A stretch of 35,308 nucleotides of DNA from Oscillospiraceae bacterium. Its GTDB lineage: Bacteria > Bacillota > Clostridia > Oscillospirales > Ruminococcaceae. Position 1 is the first letter of the stretch. Every line of letters begins with the position of its first letter. Shown here piece by piece: positions 24,462 to 31,473 of the stretch. The position numbers and the translations under genes are program-made. Under the pieces are notes generated by a model that was not told where the DNA came from, ran no database searches, and worked only from the letters and a program-made list of their open reading frames with translations. The stretch is taken from NCBI GenBank assembly GCA_017847885.1, contig JAGAUA010000062.1:1-35308 (forward strand), read 5' to 3'.

Positions 24462-25172
24462 TCACCCTCCGTAGGTTACGCCCGTCAACGGGTCGAAATA
24501 CGGCTGCTGAACAGGCTGATTATACTGAGGGGGATACTGCTGCTGAGCAGGAGCTGCCTGCGGTGCATACTGCTGCGGAACGGGAGCCGGCTGCTGAGGG
24601 GCAAAAGTCTGATACTGCGGCTGAGGAGCAGCACCCATCGGTGTGCCGAAAGCCTCTGCTGCTGAAACTCTTCCACCGAGGGGCTCGCCGTCCTCAAGCT
24701 TCTGTACGGCGTTAAGCCCGATGCCAACGCCCCTCTTGCCGTTGGAATTGTAAGCGAAGAAATTAACACATACACGGGCATAGCAGCCGCTGTAAACGTC
24801 TGTCTGATTGATAATCGGGTTGAGGTTAATATCAACAACCTGCGGAGGCTGCTTGCTCGAAGCGGTAAATACCCAGTGCCCTCTGCACTCTTCTCCGAAC
24901 GGCTCACCGTTGGGGCGGACTCCGTCACCGTCGTGAACAGCGGTTGCTACAACGGGCGGCATAACGCCGTTCCACTTCTCAGCTACGCCTTTCTGCTTCG
25001 CTGCGGTGATAGCGGCGTCAATACGCTGCTTTGTTGCGATGTCGGATTTGGGAACGAGGACAGTCACGGAGTATTTTGCTTCCTGTTTGGGATCGTTCGT
25101 ATAGGGTTCAAAAAGGTGTGTGAATGAGAGTCTTGCGCGGTCGGTTGTTACTGTTGTTTCTGTTATAGCCAT
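24462..25172 (-). CDS. DUF2815 single-strand-binding-like protein
   Basis: The start is the ATG at 25172 after GGAGGAAACTAAT, giving 236 residues; an in-frame TTG lies five codons upstream. The first ~165 residues match DUF2815: ARLSFTHLFEPYTNDPKQEA, then KYSVTVLVPKSD, GHWVFTASSKQPPQVVD, DVYSGCYARVCVNFFAYN and KRGVGIGLNAVQKLEDGEPL. This family is linked to ssDNA binding in phages. The last ~60 residues form a low-complexity tail rich in P, Q, A and Y (QPQYQTFAPQQPAPVPQQY), ending PYFDPLTGVTYGG, like the flexible tails of SSB proteins. It lies between the DUF2800 gene and the polymerase. Confidence 0.85.
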   Translation of the reverse strand: MAITETTVTTDRARLSFTHLFEPYTNDPKQEAKYSVTVLVPKSDIATKQRIDAAITAAKQKGVAEKWNGVMPPVVATAVHDGDGVRPNGEPFGEECRGHWVFTASSKQPPQVVDINLNPIINQTDVYSGCYARVCVNFFAYNSNGKRGVGIGLNAVQKLEDGEPLGGRVSAAEAFGTPMGAAPQPQYQTFAPQQPAPVPQQYAPQAAPAQQQYPPQYNQPVQQPYFDPLTGVTYGG

Positions 25173-25173
25173 A

Positions 25174-26325
25174 TTAGTTTCCTCCAAACATTTCGTTTAT
25201 ATCGGGTTTATAGGGTTTCCTTTTATCATCAACGGGGGCAAGAGTCGGCTTGCCCTGCGGTTTAACGATCTTATCGCCGATGAGCTCTTCAAGCTTTTTC
25301 TTGGTAACAAGCTTTTCAAGTTCGGTAAGCGTAATGGGCTTGCGTTCATAAAGTAGTGCCTCATCGTATCCGTTTGATTTGAGAACTTCAAACGCGCTGT
25401 CGACATCGGTAATTTTGCGGTTGCTTCTGCCCTCAACGGCTTTCCAGCCCACTATATCCGAGCCGGACAAAATCGCATTGAGCGCATATTCTTCGAGGTC
25501 GGTTACCCAATTTTTCAGTGTCTGCGCCTTCGTGAGTGCCTCGCCAATCTCGGAGTCGGAGAGCAGCTCCTTAGGCATTTTGGCGGTATCTTCAAGAGCG
25601 AAAAAGTTTTCCGCTCTCGCCCTGCAGGTCGCTTTAGCCTTGCAGAAGCGGCACCAGTCGCCGCACTTGAATTCACCGCCGCCGTTATAGGCAAGCTCTG
25701 CGATGGGGTTTATACTTTCGCCCCATGCGGAAAGGGCGGACGCAGATATCTCCCACGACGATGAGCCCTCACCCGTGCGAGGCTGAACAATATGCAGGAA
25801 TACATTTTCAACGCAATACAGCATACTGTATTCCGCAATTGCGCCCAAAGCGTAAAGCTTCAGCTGAGGGTTGTCCTCGGCGCTTACGGGAACGCCTTTG
25901 CCATACTTAAAATCAATAATATGCAGGTTGTTTTTGCAGATGAGAACGCAGTCACTTGTGCCGAATCCGTCTTTGGCTATATGGGAATAATTGAGCTGCT
26001 TTTCAATTACCACATAGGGCTTGGTTTTGTCGTATCTGTGAGCGATCGTCAGTATGAAGTCGAGGTATTCGTCGGTACAGCTATCCATTTCTGCGGTGTA
26101 CAAAGGATTAGACTTTATGGTGTCAAGCACCTTGGTGTACTTTGATTTAGGCATAACCTCAAACTTTTTACGGAGTTTAAGTTCTGCAAGTTCGTGCGCA
26201 AGTGTGCCTTCCGCTGCAAACTCGCTTGGGGTATCGGGCATATTTTCCGTGAGCCTAACGGACGGCGGACAATTGATCCACCGTTTGGCCGCCGAGGCTG
26301 ATAAAAGAGCGTGTACGTCCGGCAT
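25174..26325 (-). CDS. DUF2800 nuclease-like protein (PD-(D/E)XK with cysteine cluster)
   Basis: A 383-residue protein. It begins HALLSASAAKRWINCPPSVR, then FAAEGTLAHELAELKL, the start seen in DUF2800 and in Cas4/AddB-like nucleases. The nuclease core is DGFGTSDCVLICKNNLHIID followed by FKYGKG, giving the D...(D)xK pattern. A later cysteine set, CGDWCRFCKAKATCRA, together with the early cysteine, could hold an iron-sulfur cluster as in Cas4 and AddB. Such proteins accompany DUF2815 in phage replication modules. The gene shares its end with the DUF2815 ribosome site. A role in DNA end processing is inferred from the fold. Confidence 0.87.
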   Translation of the reverse strand: MPDVHALLSASAAKRWINCPPSVRLTENMPDTPSEFAAEGTLAHELAELKLRKKFEVMPKSKYTKVLDTIKSNPLYTAEMDSCTDEYLDFILTIAHRYDKTKPYVVIEKQLNYSHIAKDGFGTSDCVLICKNNLHIIDFKYGKGVPVSAEDNPQLKLYALGAIAEYSMLYCVENVFLHIVQPRTGEGSSSWEISASALSAWGESINPIAELAYNGGGEFKCGDWCRFCKAKATCRARAENFFALEDTAKMPKELLSDSEIGEALTKAQTLKNWVTDLEEYALNAILSGSDIVGWKAVEGRSNRKITDVDSAFEVLKSNGYDEALLYERKPITLTELEKLVTKKKLEELIGDKIVKPQGKPTLAPVDDKRKPYKPDINEMFGGN

Positions 26326-26792
26326 CAGATCTTACCTCCCAAAGCGCGAATACCGTTAGCAAAGGCAGGGTAGGACTCTTCGGGAAGCTGCTGAATGCTC
26401 TGCACCGGCTGAACATTTCCTGCGCTGTCGGTGTATGTAAATGAGTGCAGGAGGTTAAGAAGTTCGGTCTGTCTGCCTGCCTCGCATACGGGTCTGCTTG
26501 CAAGGGCAAGCTCGTCCTGAGTGTACTTCCGAGCAGCGATAGGGGGTGCCTGCTGAACGGGGGGAGGGGTAACAGGTGCGGCCGGCTGAACGGGCGGAGC
26601 CTGAACCGGGGCAACGGGGGGAACCTGAGGCATTGAAGCAGCAATAGGGGGAACGACTGGGGCCTGCTGCTGAACGGGGAGTGCCGGGGCAGTTGGAGCA
26701 GGCTGTACGGGCATAGGGTTATTCGGAGAGCCGAGGATCCTTGCGATTTCGATAGCCTGTTCGGGGGATACTTCAATAGTCATTGTGATCAT
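26325..26792 (-). CDS. proline/glutamine-rich linker protein, function unknown
   Basis: A 155-residue protein with the ATG at 26792 after GAAAGAGGTAAAAACT. It has three parts: a short N-terminal helix (IEVSPEQAIEIARILG), a ~60-residue low-complexity stretch of P, Q, A and V (PVQPAPTAPALPVQQQAPVV), and a C-terminal domain of about 65 residues (RKYTQDELALASRPVCEAGR, then LLNLLHSFTYTDSAG and AFANGIRALGGKI). Its place before DUF2800/DUF2815 suggests a role in the early DNA module. The two short ends joined by a flexible linker suggest a tether. I do not recognise the family. Confidence 0.7.
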   Translation of the reverse strand: MITMTIEVSPEQAIEIARILGSPNNPMPVQPAPTAPALPVQQQAPVVPPIAASMPQVPPVAPVQAPPVQPAAPVTPPPVQQAPPIAARKYTQDELALASRPVCEAGRQTELLNLLHSFTYTDSAGNVQPVQSIQQLPEESYPAFANGIRALGGKI

Positions 26793-26797
26793 AGTTT

Positions 26798-27148
26798 TTA
26801 CCTCTTTCTGTTTAATCTATTGATAGCTCTTTCAAGCCGTCTTCCGGGAATAATTTCTGAAAAATCATTTATCTCAAGGTCAAAAAGATCTTTTTGCATT
26901 TTAAGGGAGAAATAGTTTGTCAGCCATTCCTTGACCTTTTTAACCTGTTCTTCGGGAGAAGATACAATAATAAGCGCAATAATCTCAATACGCTGCTTCT
27001 TTTCTCCGTCCTTTGCTATGCTACCGAGATTGAAATGCCACTGGCTGCAGTCTCGCACAACGGACGCCTCACAGTTAGGCAGCAGGGTAAAAAATGCTCG
27101 CTTTGATATAGTGTATATCTTATCGGCGGAGAGGGTAAATTCTTTCAA
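26798..27148 (-). CDS. hypothetical early protein
   Basis: A 116-residue protein starting at TTG (27148) after GGAGGATGCACA. It has a mixed alpha/beta first half (FTLSADKIYTISKRAFFTLL; SQWHFNLGSIAKDGEKKQRI) and a hydrophobic strand, EIIALIIVSS. A helical second half (EQVKKVKEWLTNYFSLKMQK) leads to a basic end, RRLERAINRLNRKR. It lies in the compact early operon with spacers of only a few bases. No family is recognised and no catalytic motif is seen. Confidence 0.65.
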   Translation of the reverse strand: MKEFTLSADKIYTISKRAFFTLLPNCEASVVRDCSQWHFNLGSIAKDGEKKQRIEIIALIIVSSPEEQVKKVKEWLTNYFSLKMQKDLFDLEINDFSEIIPGRRLERAINRLNRKR

Positions 27149-27160
27149 TGTGCATCCTCC

Positions 27161-28489
27161 TTAAATTCTTACCATACGGGCGTTTTTAACAGCCACCTTA
27201 ACATTGATATCATCAATTTTTTCAACTATATTGGCAAGGCGCTCATATTCATCTATAGTCATTCTTATCGCGAATGTCTTGACTCCCTTATCCGAAAGAC
27301 GTTCAAGCTGCTCTTTAAGCTCGGCGATCTCTTCGTCCTTTTCGGCAAGCGCCGCTTCATCGGTCTGCACGGCCACATCAATCGGACGGGACTCAAGCTC
27401 CTTGATCTGCTGACGCAGAGAGTGGATTTCTTCGTCTTTGTCGGAAATGCTGTTCAAAGCCTTATCCTGCTCCTGAATTTTAATTCTCAGCTTTACGTTT
27501 TCGTCACCGAGTTTCTGACGAAGCTTTTCGCGCTCATCAAAATTTCTTTCAACATTTCTGAGGTCATCCTTGGTACGCTCAAGTTCAGCCTTAAGCTTCT
27601 GATACTCGGCATTGGACGTAATGTCCCCGTCAAGAACCTTGTCCACAAGTTCGGCAGGAGCTGTAGGCTTGCTTACCTCATAGGACAGGGTAAGCGGCAG
27701 TGCCTCAAAAGCGTCTTCCCGCCCCTCAATTTTCGGGGAGCTGCTGAACTCAAAACGCTGAATAAGGTTGTATACCGTCTGCCGCTTGAAGCCCATGGCC
27801 GTGTACCACTGTTCAAACGTACCTGTGGAATGGTTTGCGAGCAGCTCCTGCGCTTCCTTGAACTTTGCGCCCAGCAGTGTAAAATATCCTGCGGTTTCCG
27901 TGCGGATAACCGTTTCGCACTGCCGAAGGCTGTTGGCCGTGTCGGTGTCGAGGGTGGAGTAATCGAAATCAAATGCAACAGAAAGCTCGCGCTGAATAGG
28001 CGCAGGAAGTTCAGCAGGAGAATTATTCTTTAACTTCCAAGCCCTCTGAGGTTTGTGTTGATTTTTGTCGAAAAATATTTCATTAATCAAACCACGTTGC
28101 TTTGAACCATCATATGTTCTCAAATGGCGTTTTCCGTCAGTACCGTTAATTATTTCTTCGACTTTTTCAACCTTATACCATTCGTGGGACTCGGTGCTTA
28201 AGTCCATAACGATTAGTTCGCCGACCATATTTGTAATCTCGTCAAATGTCAGTTCATCGCCGAGCATATCTTTTTCAACCCAACTCCCCGGTATCGGAAT
28301 ACCCTTATACGTGTTTGCCGCGTTTATGATCTCCTTCCAAAGTGTCGGAGCTATCGTGTTTTTTAGCTGTTCCATATGATTTTCAATGTCTGCGATGGTG
28401 TTTACTCCTGCACGTTTCAGGGCATTAAATGATTTTACGCCAAGGTTAAGCGCTTCGATTTCGGGAGAGGGTATTTCCTGCTTATTCAT
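27161..28489 (-). CDS. regulator-like protein with RNA polymerase alpha-CTD-like N-terminus and coiled coil
   Basis: The start is the ATG at 28489 with GGAGGTGCAAACA before it, overlapping the preceding stop; the product is 442 residues. Residues ~9-38 contain IEALNLGVKSFNALKRAG and VNTIADIE, nearly the helix-hairpin-helix of the bacterial RNA polymerase alpha C-terminal domain. A middle region (YFTLLGAKFKEAQELLANH, then FEQWYTAMGFKRQTVYNLIQ) resembles DUF3102-like helix-turn-helix proteins. From ~300 onward it is coiled coil (ERTKDDLRNVERNFDEREK; KDEEIAELKEQLERLSDK). It could bind phage or plasmid-like DNA sites and influence host transcription. Function is inferred only. Confidence 0.72.
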   Translation of the reverse strand: MNKQEIPSPEIEALNLGVKSFNALKRAGVNTIADIENHMEQLKNTIAPTLWKEIINAANTYKGIPIPGSWVEKDMLGDELTFDEITNMVGELIVMDLSTESHEWYKVEKVEEIINGTDGKRHLRTYDGSKQRGLINEIFFDKNQHKPQRAWKLKNNSPAELPAPIQRELSVAFDFDYSTLDTDTANSLRQCETVIRTETAGYFTLLGAKFKEAQELLANHSTGTFEQWYTAMGFKRQTVYNLIQRFEFSSSPKIEGREDAFEALPLTLSYEVSKPTAPAELVDKVLDGDITSNAEYQKLKAELERTKDDLRNVERNFDEREKLRQKLGDENVKLRIKIQEQDKALNSISDKDEEIHSLRQQIKELESRPIDVAVQTDEAALAEKDEEIAELKEQLERLSDKGVKTFAIRMTIDEYERLANIVEKIDDINVKVAVKNARMVRI

Positions 28490-29210
28490 TGTTTGCACCT
28501 CCACAAATAGCATCATAATCCTGCCACAGCCTGTCAAGCTCGGCGCTTGTATACATATATTTATCATTCAACGCATTGATTTTGGCGTTGAGGTGGTCGA
28601 TGTACTTATACAGCAGCTGCATCTCGGAGTCTATCTGCTCCATTTCGTGCATAGAAGCAAGTATGTTATTGTACACAGCGTCTGCCGCTGCCTGCGAAAA
28701 TACGTGCTTGACAACAGGCGCATTTTCGGGTATAATATTATCGAAAACTTTTTCAAGTTCTTTTCTCTCTGAGCTTGTATCGGTGGCCGCCGGTGCAGGC
28801 TCTTCTTTTTCTTCTGCAATACCGACTTTAGCACATACTCTGGAAACGGTAGTGTGGGATACTCCTGCAAGTTCGGTTATCTGGCTGTATGCCTTGCCCT
28901 CTTCTCGCAGCGCCTTGATTTCGGCAATCTTTTCAACGGGCGTTTTGGTACCTTTCGGCATTTCGATTTCCTCCTTGTTTTCAACTGTTTTTGTTGGAAC
29001 GTCCCAACCTTTTTCACGGATCAATGTGATAAGCCCCATGACCGTGTCGGGTGCAACGTCATGTACGTTTGACAAACACGATGCCCGGAAGCACATATGT
29101 AACCGCCTTGCAATGTCAAACGGGTCAAGCCCCTGCTCAAGAAGGTTGTAAACCCTCTGCTCATTTGGGGTCAGCGGCCGAACAGCCGGCGCGCCTATTT
29201 GTACTCTCAT
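28482..29210 (-). CDS. DNA-binding protein with two helix-turn-helix segments
   Basis: The ATG at 29210, overlapping the preceding stop as ATGA, is preferred over in-frame upstream sequence; the product is 242 residues. The first HTH-like segment is LTPNEQRVYNLLEQGLDPFD followed by IARRLHM, similar to LuxR/sigma-4 helices. A second segment, after MPKGTKTPVEKIAEIKAL, is YSQITELAGVSHTTVSRVC, a resolvase/Hin-like HTH. The C-terminal ~90 residues are helical coiled coil (IDSEMQLLYKYIDHLNAKIN). A role as an early regulator or terminase/replication-associated DNA binder is possible. I cannot name the family with confidence. Confidence 0.7.
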   Translation of the reverse strand: MRVQIGAPAVRPLTPNEQRVYNLLEQGLDPFDIARRLHMCFRASCLSNVHDVAPDTVMGLITLIREKGWDVPTKTVENKEEIEMPKGTKTPVEKIAEIKALREEGKAYSQITELAGVSHTTVSRVCAKVGIAEEKEEPAPAATDTSSERKELEKVFDNIIPENAPVVKHVFSQAAADAVYNNILASMHEMEQIDSEMQLLYKYIDHLNAKINALNDKYMYTSAELDRLWQDYDAICGGANNE

Positions 29211-29335
29211 CTCGGCTCGTCCTCGCTTTCCTCTTCCTCGGGCCCGATAAAGCAGAGCATGACATTCTCGCATATCTGCATAACAAGCGCGAAAAATGCG
29301 GTACCGCAGGCGAGGCTGAGTGCTATTTCACGCAT
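29207..29335 (-). CDS. small single-span membrane protein
   Basis: The ATG at 29335 with GAGGGGAGCG before it gives 42 residues. A hydrophobic segment, LSLACGTAFFALVMQICENV, continues to MLCFIG, followed by an acidic end EEEESEDEPR. One membrane span with an acidic tail is likely. The gene overlaps the genes on both sides, which supports that it is real. Function unknown. Confidence 0.55.
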   Translation of the reverse strand: MREIALSLACGTAFFALVMQICENVMLCFIGPEEEESEDEPR

Positions 29336-29502
29336 TTTTTGTCGCTCCCCTCGGTCATATTTTTTATCATGCGGAACAGTACTTCTGCGCACATATCAAC
29401 CGACGGCTTTCCGTAAATCTCGATGCGCCTGCCGCTTTCGGCGTACGTAACCATATCGGGCTCTCTGCCCTCAAGTTCTTTAATTGAATTGATTTCTGAC
29501 AT
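29323..29502 (-). CDS. small hypothetical protein (59 residues)
   Basis: An ATG at 29502 with a strong AAGGAGGACGTTAAT site opens a 59-residue frame: MSEINSIKELEGREPDMVTY, then ESGRRIEIYGKPSVDMCAEV and LFRMIKNMTEG, ending SDKKCVK. It overlaps the next small membrane gene by 13 bases. The ribosome site and tight packing make it very likely real. It is predicted to be soluble, with a possible small alpha/beta fold; function unknown. Confidence 0.7.
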   Translation of the reverse strand: MSEINSIKELEGREPDMVTYAESGRRIEIYGKPSVDMCAEVLFRMIKNMTEGSDKKCVK

Positions 29503-29518
29503 ATTAACGTCCTCCTTT

Positions 29519-29800
29519 TTATTTCATCGCAAGCTCGTCAGCCTCTTTCTGAAGCTCCTGAAGCCTTAATTTGCAAACTCGGGTCTCGTCCTCGATCTCC
29601 TGCAGCCTTTTTGCCGTTTCACGCATATCAAGAATAACACGCATCCCAAATGTGCTGTAAGGCATTGCGATCTGATTTTTGCCCTCGACAGGGTGAATTG
29701 ACGGGTGGTAGTTGTAAACAAACTGAATTGTTTCAAACTCTTTGTCCGTGGGTTTTCTCGCCCCCTCAGGGAGACGGCTTAAAAATTCGGTGTCGGTCAT
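29519..29800 (-). CDS. hypothetical early protein with coiled-coil C-terminus
   Basis: A 93-residue protein whose ATG follows AAGGAGGTGAATCCT. The N-terminus, FLSRLPEGARKPTDKEFETI, leads to FVYNYHPSIHPVEGKNQIAM and then a continuous helix, RETAKRLQEIEDETRVCKLR, continuing to the end, typical of a short coiled coil. It belongs to the early operon. The YHPSI...GK...MPYSTFG segment is distinctive, but I do not recognise it. Confidence 0.65.
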   Translation of the reverse strand: MTDTEFLSRLPEGARKPTDKEFETIQFVYNYHPSIHPVEGKNQIAMPYSTFGMRVILDMRETAKRLQEIEDETRVCKLRLQELQKEADELAMK

Positions 29801-29814
29801 TAGGATTCACCTCC

Positions 29815-29904
29815 TTATTTTCTTTTGGAATAGAGCCAATAAATAACAGCCCATATGGAACCGTAAAGAATTAATGCTTCTGTCGGCGCTCTTCTCACCT
29901 CCAA
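29815..29904 (-). CDS. tiny single-span membrane protein (27-29 residues)
   Basis: A short frame reads EVRRAPTEALILYGSIWAVI, then YWLYSKRK and a stop. It can begin at TTG 29904 or GTG 29898. The local GGAGGTGAG overlaps the start, so initiation is uncertain. The basic ends and hydrophobic centre fit a minimal membrane peptide of the kind found among phage early genes. Only moderate support. Confidence 0.4.
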   Translation of the reverse strand: MEVRRAPTEALILYGSIWAVIYWLYSKRK

Positions 29905-29944
29905 TACCTTAATTTGGTGTTGACCATGGATTTACGTTTTTCTA

Positions 29945-30352
29945 TTAAGCCTCTTTGGGTGTTTCATCAAAAAATGATAACTGACCCTGTAAACAAATGG
30001 CGCGCTCATTTACTTTTTTCAGTGAGCGATTAAGTCCATCAAATTTATATCCGAGCTGAGCACGGACTTTGTCAAGGTCTTCAATGTTTTGTGTATTCTC
30101 AACATTTACATATGTAGACTCACCTTCTTTCTTTATGGCAAAACAAGTTCTTGTTCTGTCATAACTTCTGATTCCTGACATAATTCTGTGCGCGGTACGA
30201 CGAATCTGCTGTTCACGAGCGTTTTCGGGGTCAAAAACGAAATGCGGTCTTATGAGATCCATGACTTCCTCGGTGGTAATTTCTCCGTAATCGTGAATTT
30301 GGTCTTCGATAAACTGTCTTGCTTCTGGTGTAAGTACTTTATTTCTTGCCAT
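29945..30352 (-). CDS. hypothetical protein with possible sliding-clamp-binding tail
   Basis: A 135-residue protein whose ATG follows AAAGGGGTTAATTTT. It has a helical, winged-helix-like N-terminus (LTPEARQFIEDQIHDYGEIT, then EEVMDLIRPHF), a basic middle (REQQIRRTAHRIMSGIRSYD) and a short beta pair (RTCFAIKKEGESTYVNVE). Near the C-terminus QLSFFDE resembles the beta-clamp-binding pentapeptide QL(S/D)LF. DNA binding with clamp contact is a reasonable guess, but the family is unknown. Confidence 0.65.
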   Translation of the reverse strand: MARNKVLTPEARQFIEDQIHDYGEITTEEVMDLIRPHFVFDPENAREQQIRRTAHRIMSGIRSYDRTRTCFAIKKEGESTYVNVENTQNIEDLDKVRAQLGYKFDGLNRSLKKVNERAICLQGQLSFFDETPKEA

Positions 30353-30356
30353 AAAA

Positions 30357-31073
30357 TTAACCCCTTTCGTGGTTTATAAAGTGCGACCTGATAATTTCAA
30401 GCGCCATAATTACCCTGCCTATGTCTTTAATATAATCCTGTACGGAAAGCCCTTTGCAGTCGTCAATCCAATCTGCAAGCATTTTAAGTTTTTCACCGGC
30501 ATCATCTGAATCACTGTACAGCGTAAGGATACCAAAAATAGCGCTGTGAAACTGCCGATATAACTTGCTGGCTTCTGAATTACGTTTAGCGGATTCATTG
30601 GCTTCAAATTTTCTCTGCTGAACTATATCAATTACTCTTGCTCGCGTCGGTAAATCTTCGTTTTCTCTCGCTTCCTGCTTGACTTGCTCAACCACATCGG
30701 GATTGTCAGCGAGAATTTCAAATCGTTCTACCTGTTTCGGAGTAAAGCCAAGGTCAGAGATCACTTCGGCTTTGGTTTTTGCACGGAAACTTGCGACACC
30801 GCTGTCGGTAGTTTTTGAGGGTCTGCCACCGTCGGATTTTGGTATTTTCTTTGTCAGCTCACCGATACGCTTTTCGGCGTCGAGTAGAGCTTCGGAAAGC
30901 ATAAAAGCTTCATCGCGCTTTTGCTGCCGAACATCTTCAGCAAGCTGAAGCTTATCAATAGCTCGTATTTCTGCACGAACCGCCGTAAGCTTTTCTCGTC
31001 CAACAAGAACAAAAGCTGCAAGGTCAGGGAGATTATCAGGAATCTGTTTTGTTTGAACTATTATCTCGTTCAT
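30357..31073 (-). CDS. phage early protein, possible ParB/antirepressor-like helper
   Basis: A 238-residue protein whose ATG overlaps the stop of the Cro-like gene as ATGA. It is mostly helical: LVGREKLTAVRAEIRAIDKL, then QKRDEAFMLSEALLDAEKRI and GELTKKIPKSDGGRPSK, then KAEVISDLGFTPKQVERFEI, LPTRARVIDIVQQRKFEANE, and a long helical C-terminus. The VISDLGFTPKQVERFE segment has helix-turn-helix character. Proteins of this kind occur directly after Cro in many Firmicutes phages; their biochemical role is not known to me. Confidence 0.65.
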   Translation of the reverse strand: MNEIIVQTKQIPDNLPDLAAFVLVGREKLTAVRAEIRAIDKLQLAEDVRQQKRDEAFMLSEALLDAEKRIGELTKKIPKSDGGRPSKTTDSGVASFRAKTKAEVISDLGFTPKQVERFEILADNPDVVEQVKQEARENEDLPTRARVIDIVQQRKFEANESAKRNSEASKLYRQFHSAIFGILTLYSDSDDAGEKLKMLADWIDDCKGLSVQDYIKDIGRVIMALEIIRSHFINHERG

Positions 31074-31264
31074 TTGTCCTCCTTTAAAAAATAATCTACG
31101 GTAACCCCGAAATAATCGGCAAGTTTCAAAAGTTTATCGGCTTTGGGCTTCGCTCTACCTGTTTTCCAATCTGAGAGTGACGACTGCGAAATTCCCGTTG
31201 CTTTTGATACCCGATAGGGGGTTACTTTGTTTTTTTGTAAGAGTTCAACAAATTTTGAGTACAC
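31070..31264 (-). CDS. Cro-like XRE repressor
   Basis: A 64-residue HTH protein starting at GTG (31264) after AAAGGAGGTAGAAAA; the ATG farther up at 31339 adds a hydrophobic stretch that is an artefact of the operator DNA. The HTH is VTPYRVSKATGISQSSLSDW, then KTGRAKPKADKLLKLADYFG and VTVDYFLKEDK. Its recognition region is almost the same as that of the divergent CI-like protein, so both probably read the same operators. It heads the early operon, as Cro does. One domain only, no protease or dimerisation extension. Confidence 0.85.
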   Translation of the reverse strand: MYSKFVELLQKNKVTPYRVSKATGISQSSLSDWKTGRAKPKADKLLKLADYFGVTVDYFLKEDK

Positions 31265-31299
31265 TTTTCTACCTCCTTTGCTCGTAAAAAGTATTGCAA

Positions 31300-31350
31300 T
31301 TACTACGGAAATGTGATATACTATGAATAACCAAATCAAAAGTATATTTT
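31300..31350 (-). promoter_or_regulatory. candidate early (right-to-left) promoter
   Basis: The minus strand from about 31350 to 31310 reads through TTTTGATTTGG and CATAGTATATCAC. TATATC could serve as a -10 box, but the -35 spacing is imperfect. A promoter for the Cro-led operon must lie in this gap; the exact boxes are uncertain. Confidence 0.35.
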
Positions 31351-31364
31351 TAATAGTAATTTTT

Positions 31365-31394
31365 TTGGTACTAAACTTCTTACGAGTATATAAT
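31365..31394 (+). promoter_or_regulatory. candidate repressor (cI) promoter
   Basis: TTGGTA at 31365-31370 is followed after 18 bases by a perfect TATAAT at 31389-31394, directed toward the CI-like gene. Operator-like 20-mers overlap the spacer and the start region, which would allow autoregulation. Confidence 0.6.
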
Positions 31395-31445
31395 ACTACA
31401 TTTTTTACGAGTAGTCAATAGAAAATACTAATTTTTTTACTATTA
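31369..31445. repeat. operator array of three 20-bp repeats
   Basis: TACTAAACTTCTTACGAGTA (31369-31388), TACTACATTTTTTACGAGTA (31394-31413) and TACTAATTTTTTTACTATTA (31426-31445) share 16-17 of 20 positions by eye. Each has weak dyad ends, TACT...AGTA. A reverse-oriented CTCGTAAAAAGTA lies at 31281-31293 near the Cro start. They surround the repressor promoter, as expected for CI/Cro operators. Confidence 0.65.
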
Positions 31446-31473
31446 TTTGATTTTTGTGAAAGGTGAATGAATT

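Noticed and set aside
31265..31339. An N-terminal extension of the Cro-like protein with a hydrophobic segment
   Set aside because: It is translated operator and promoter DNA. The GTG at 31264 has an excellent ribosome site and gives a normal Cro-size protein.
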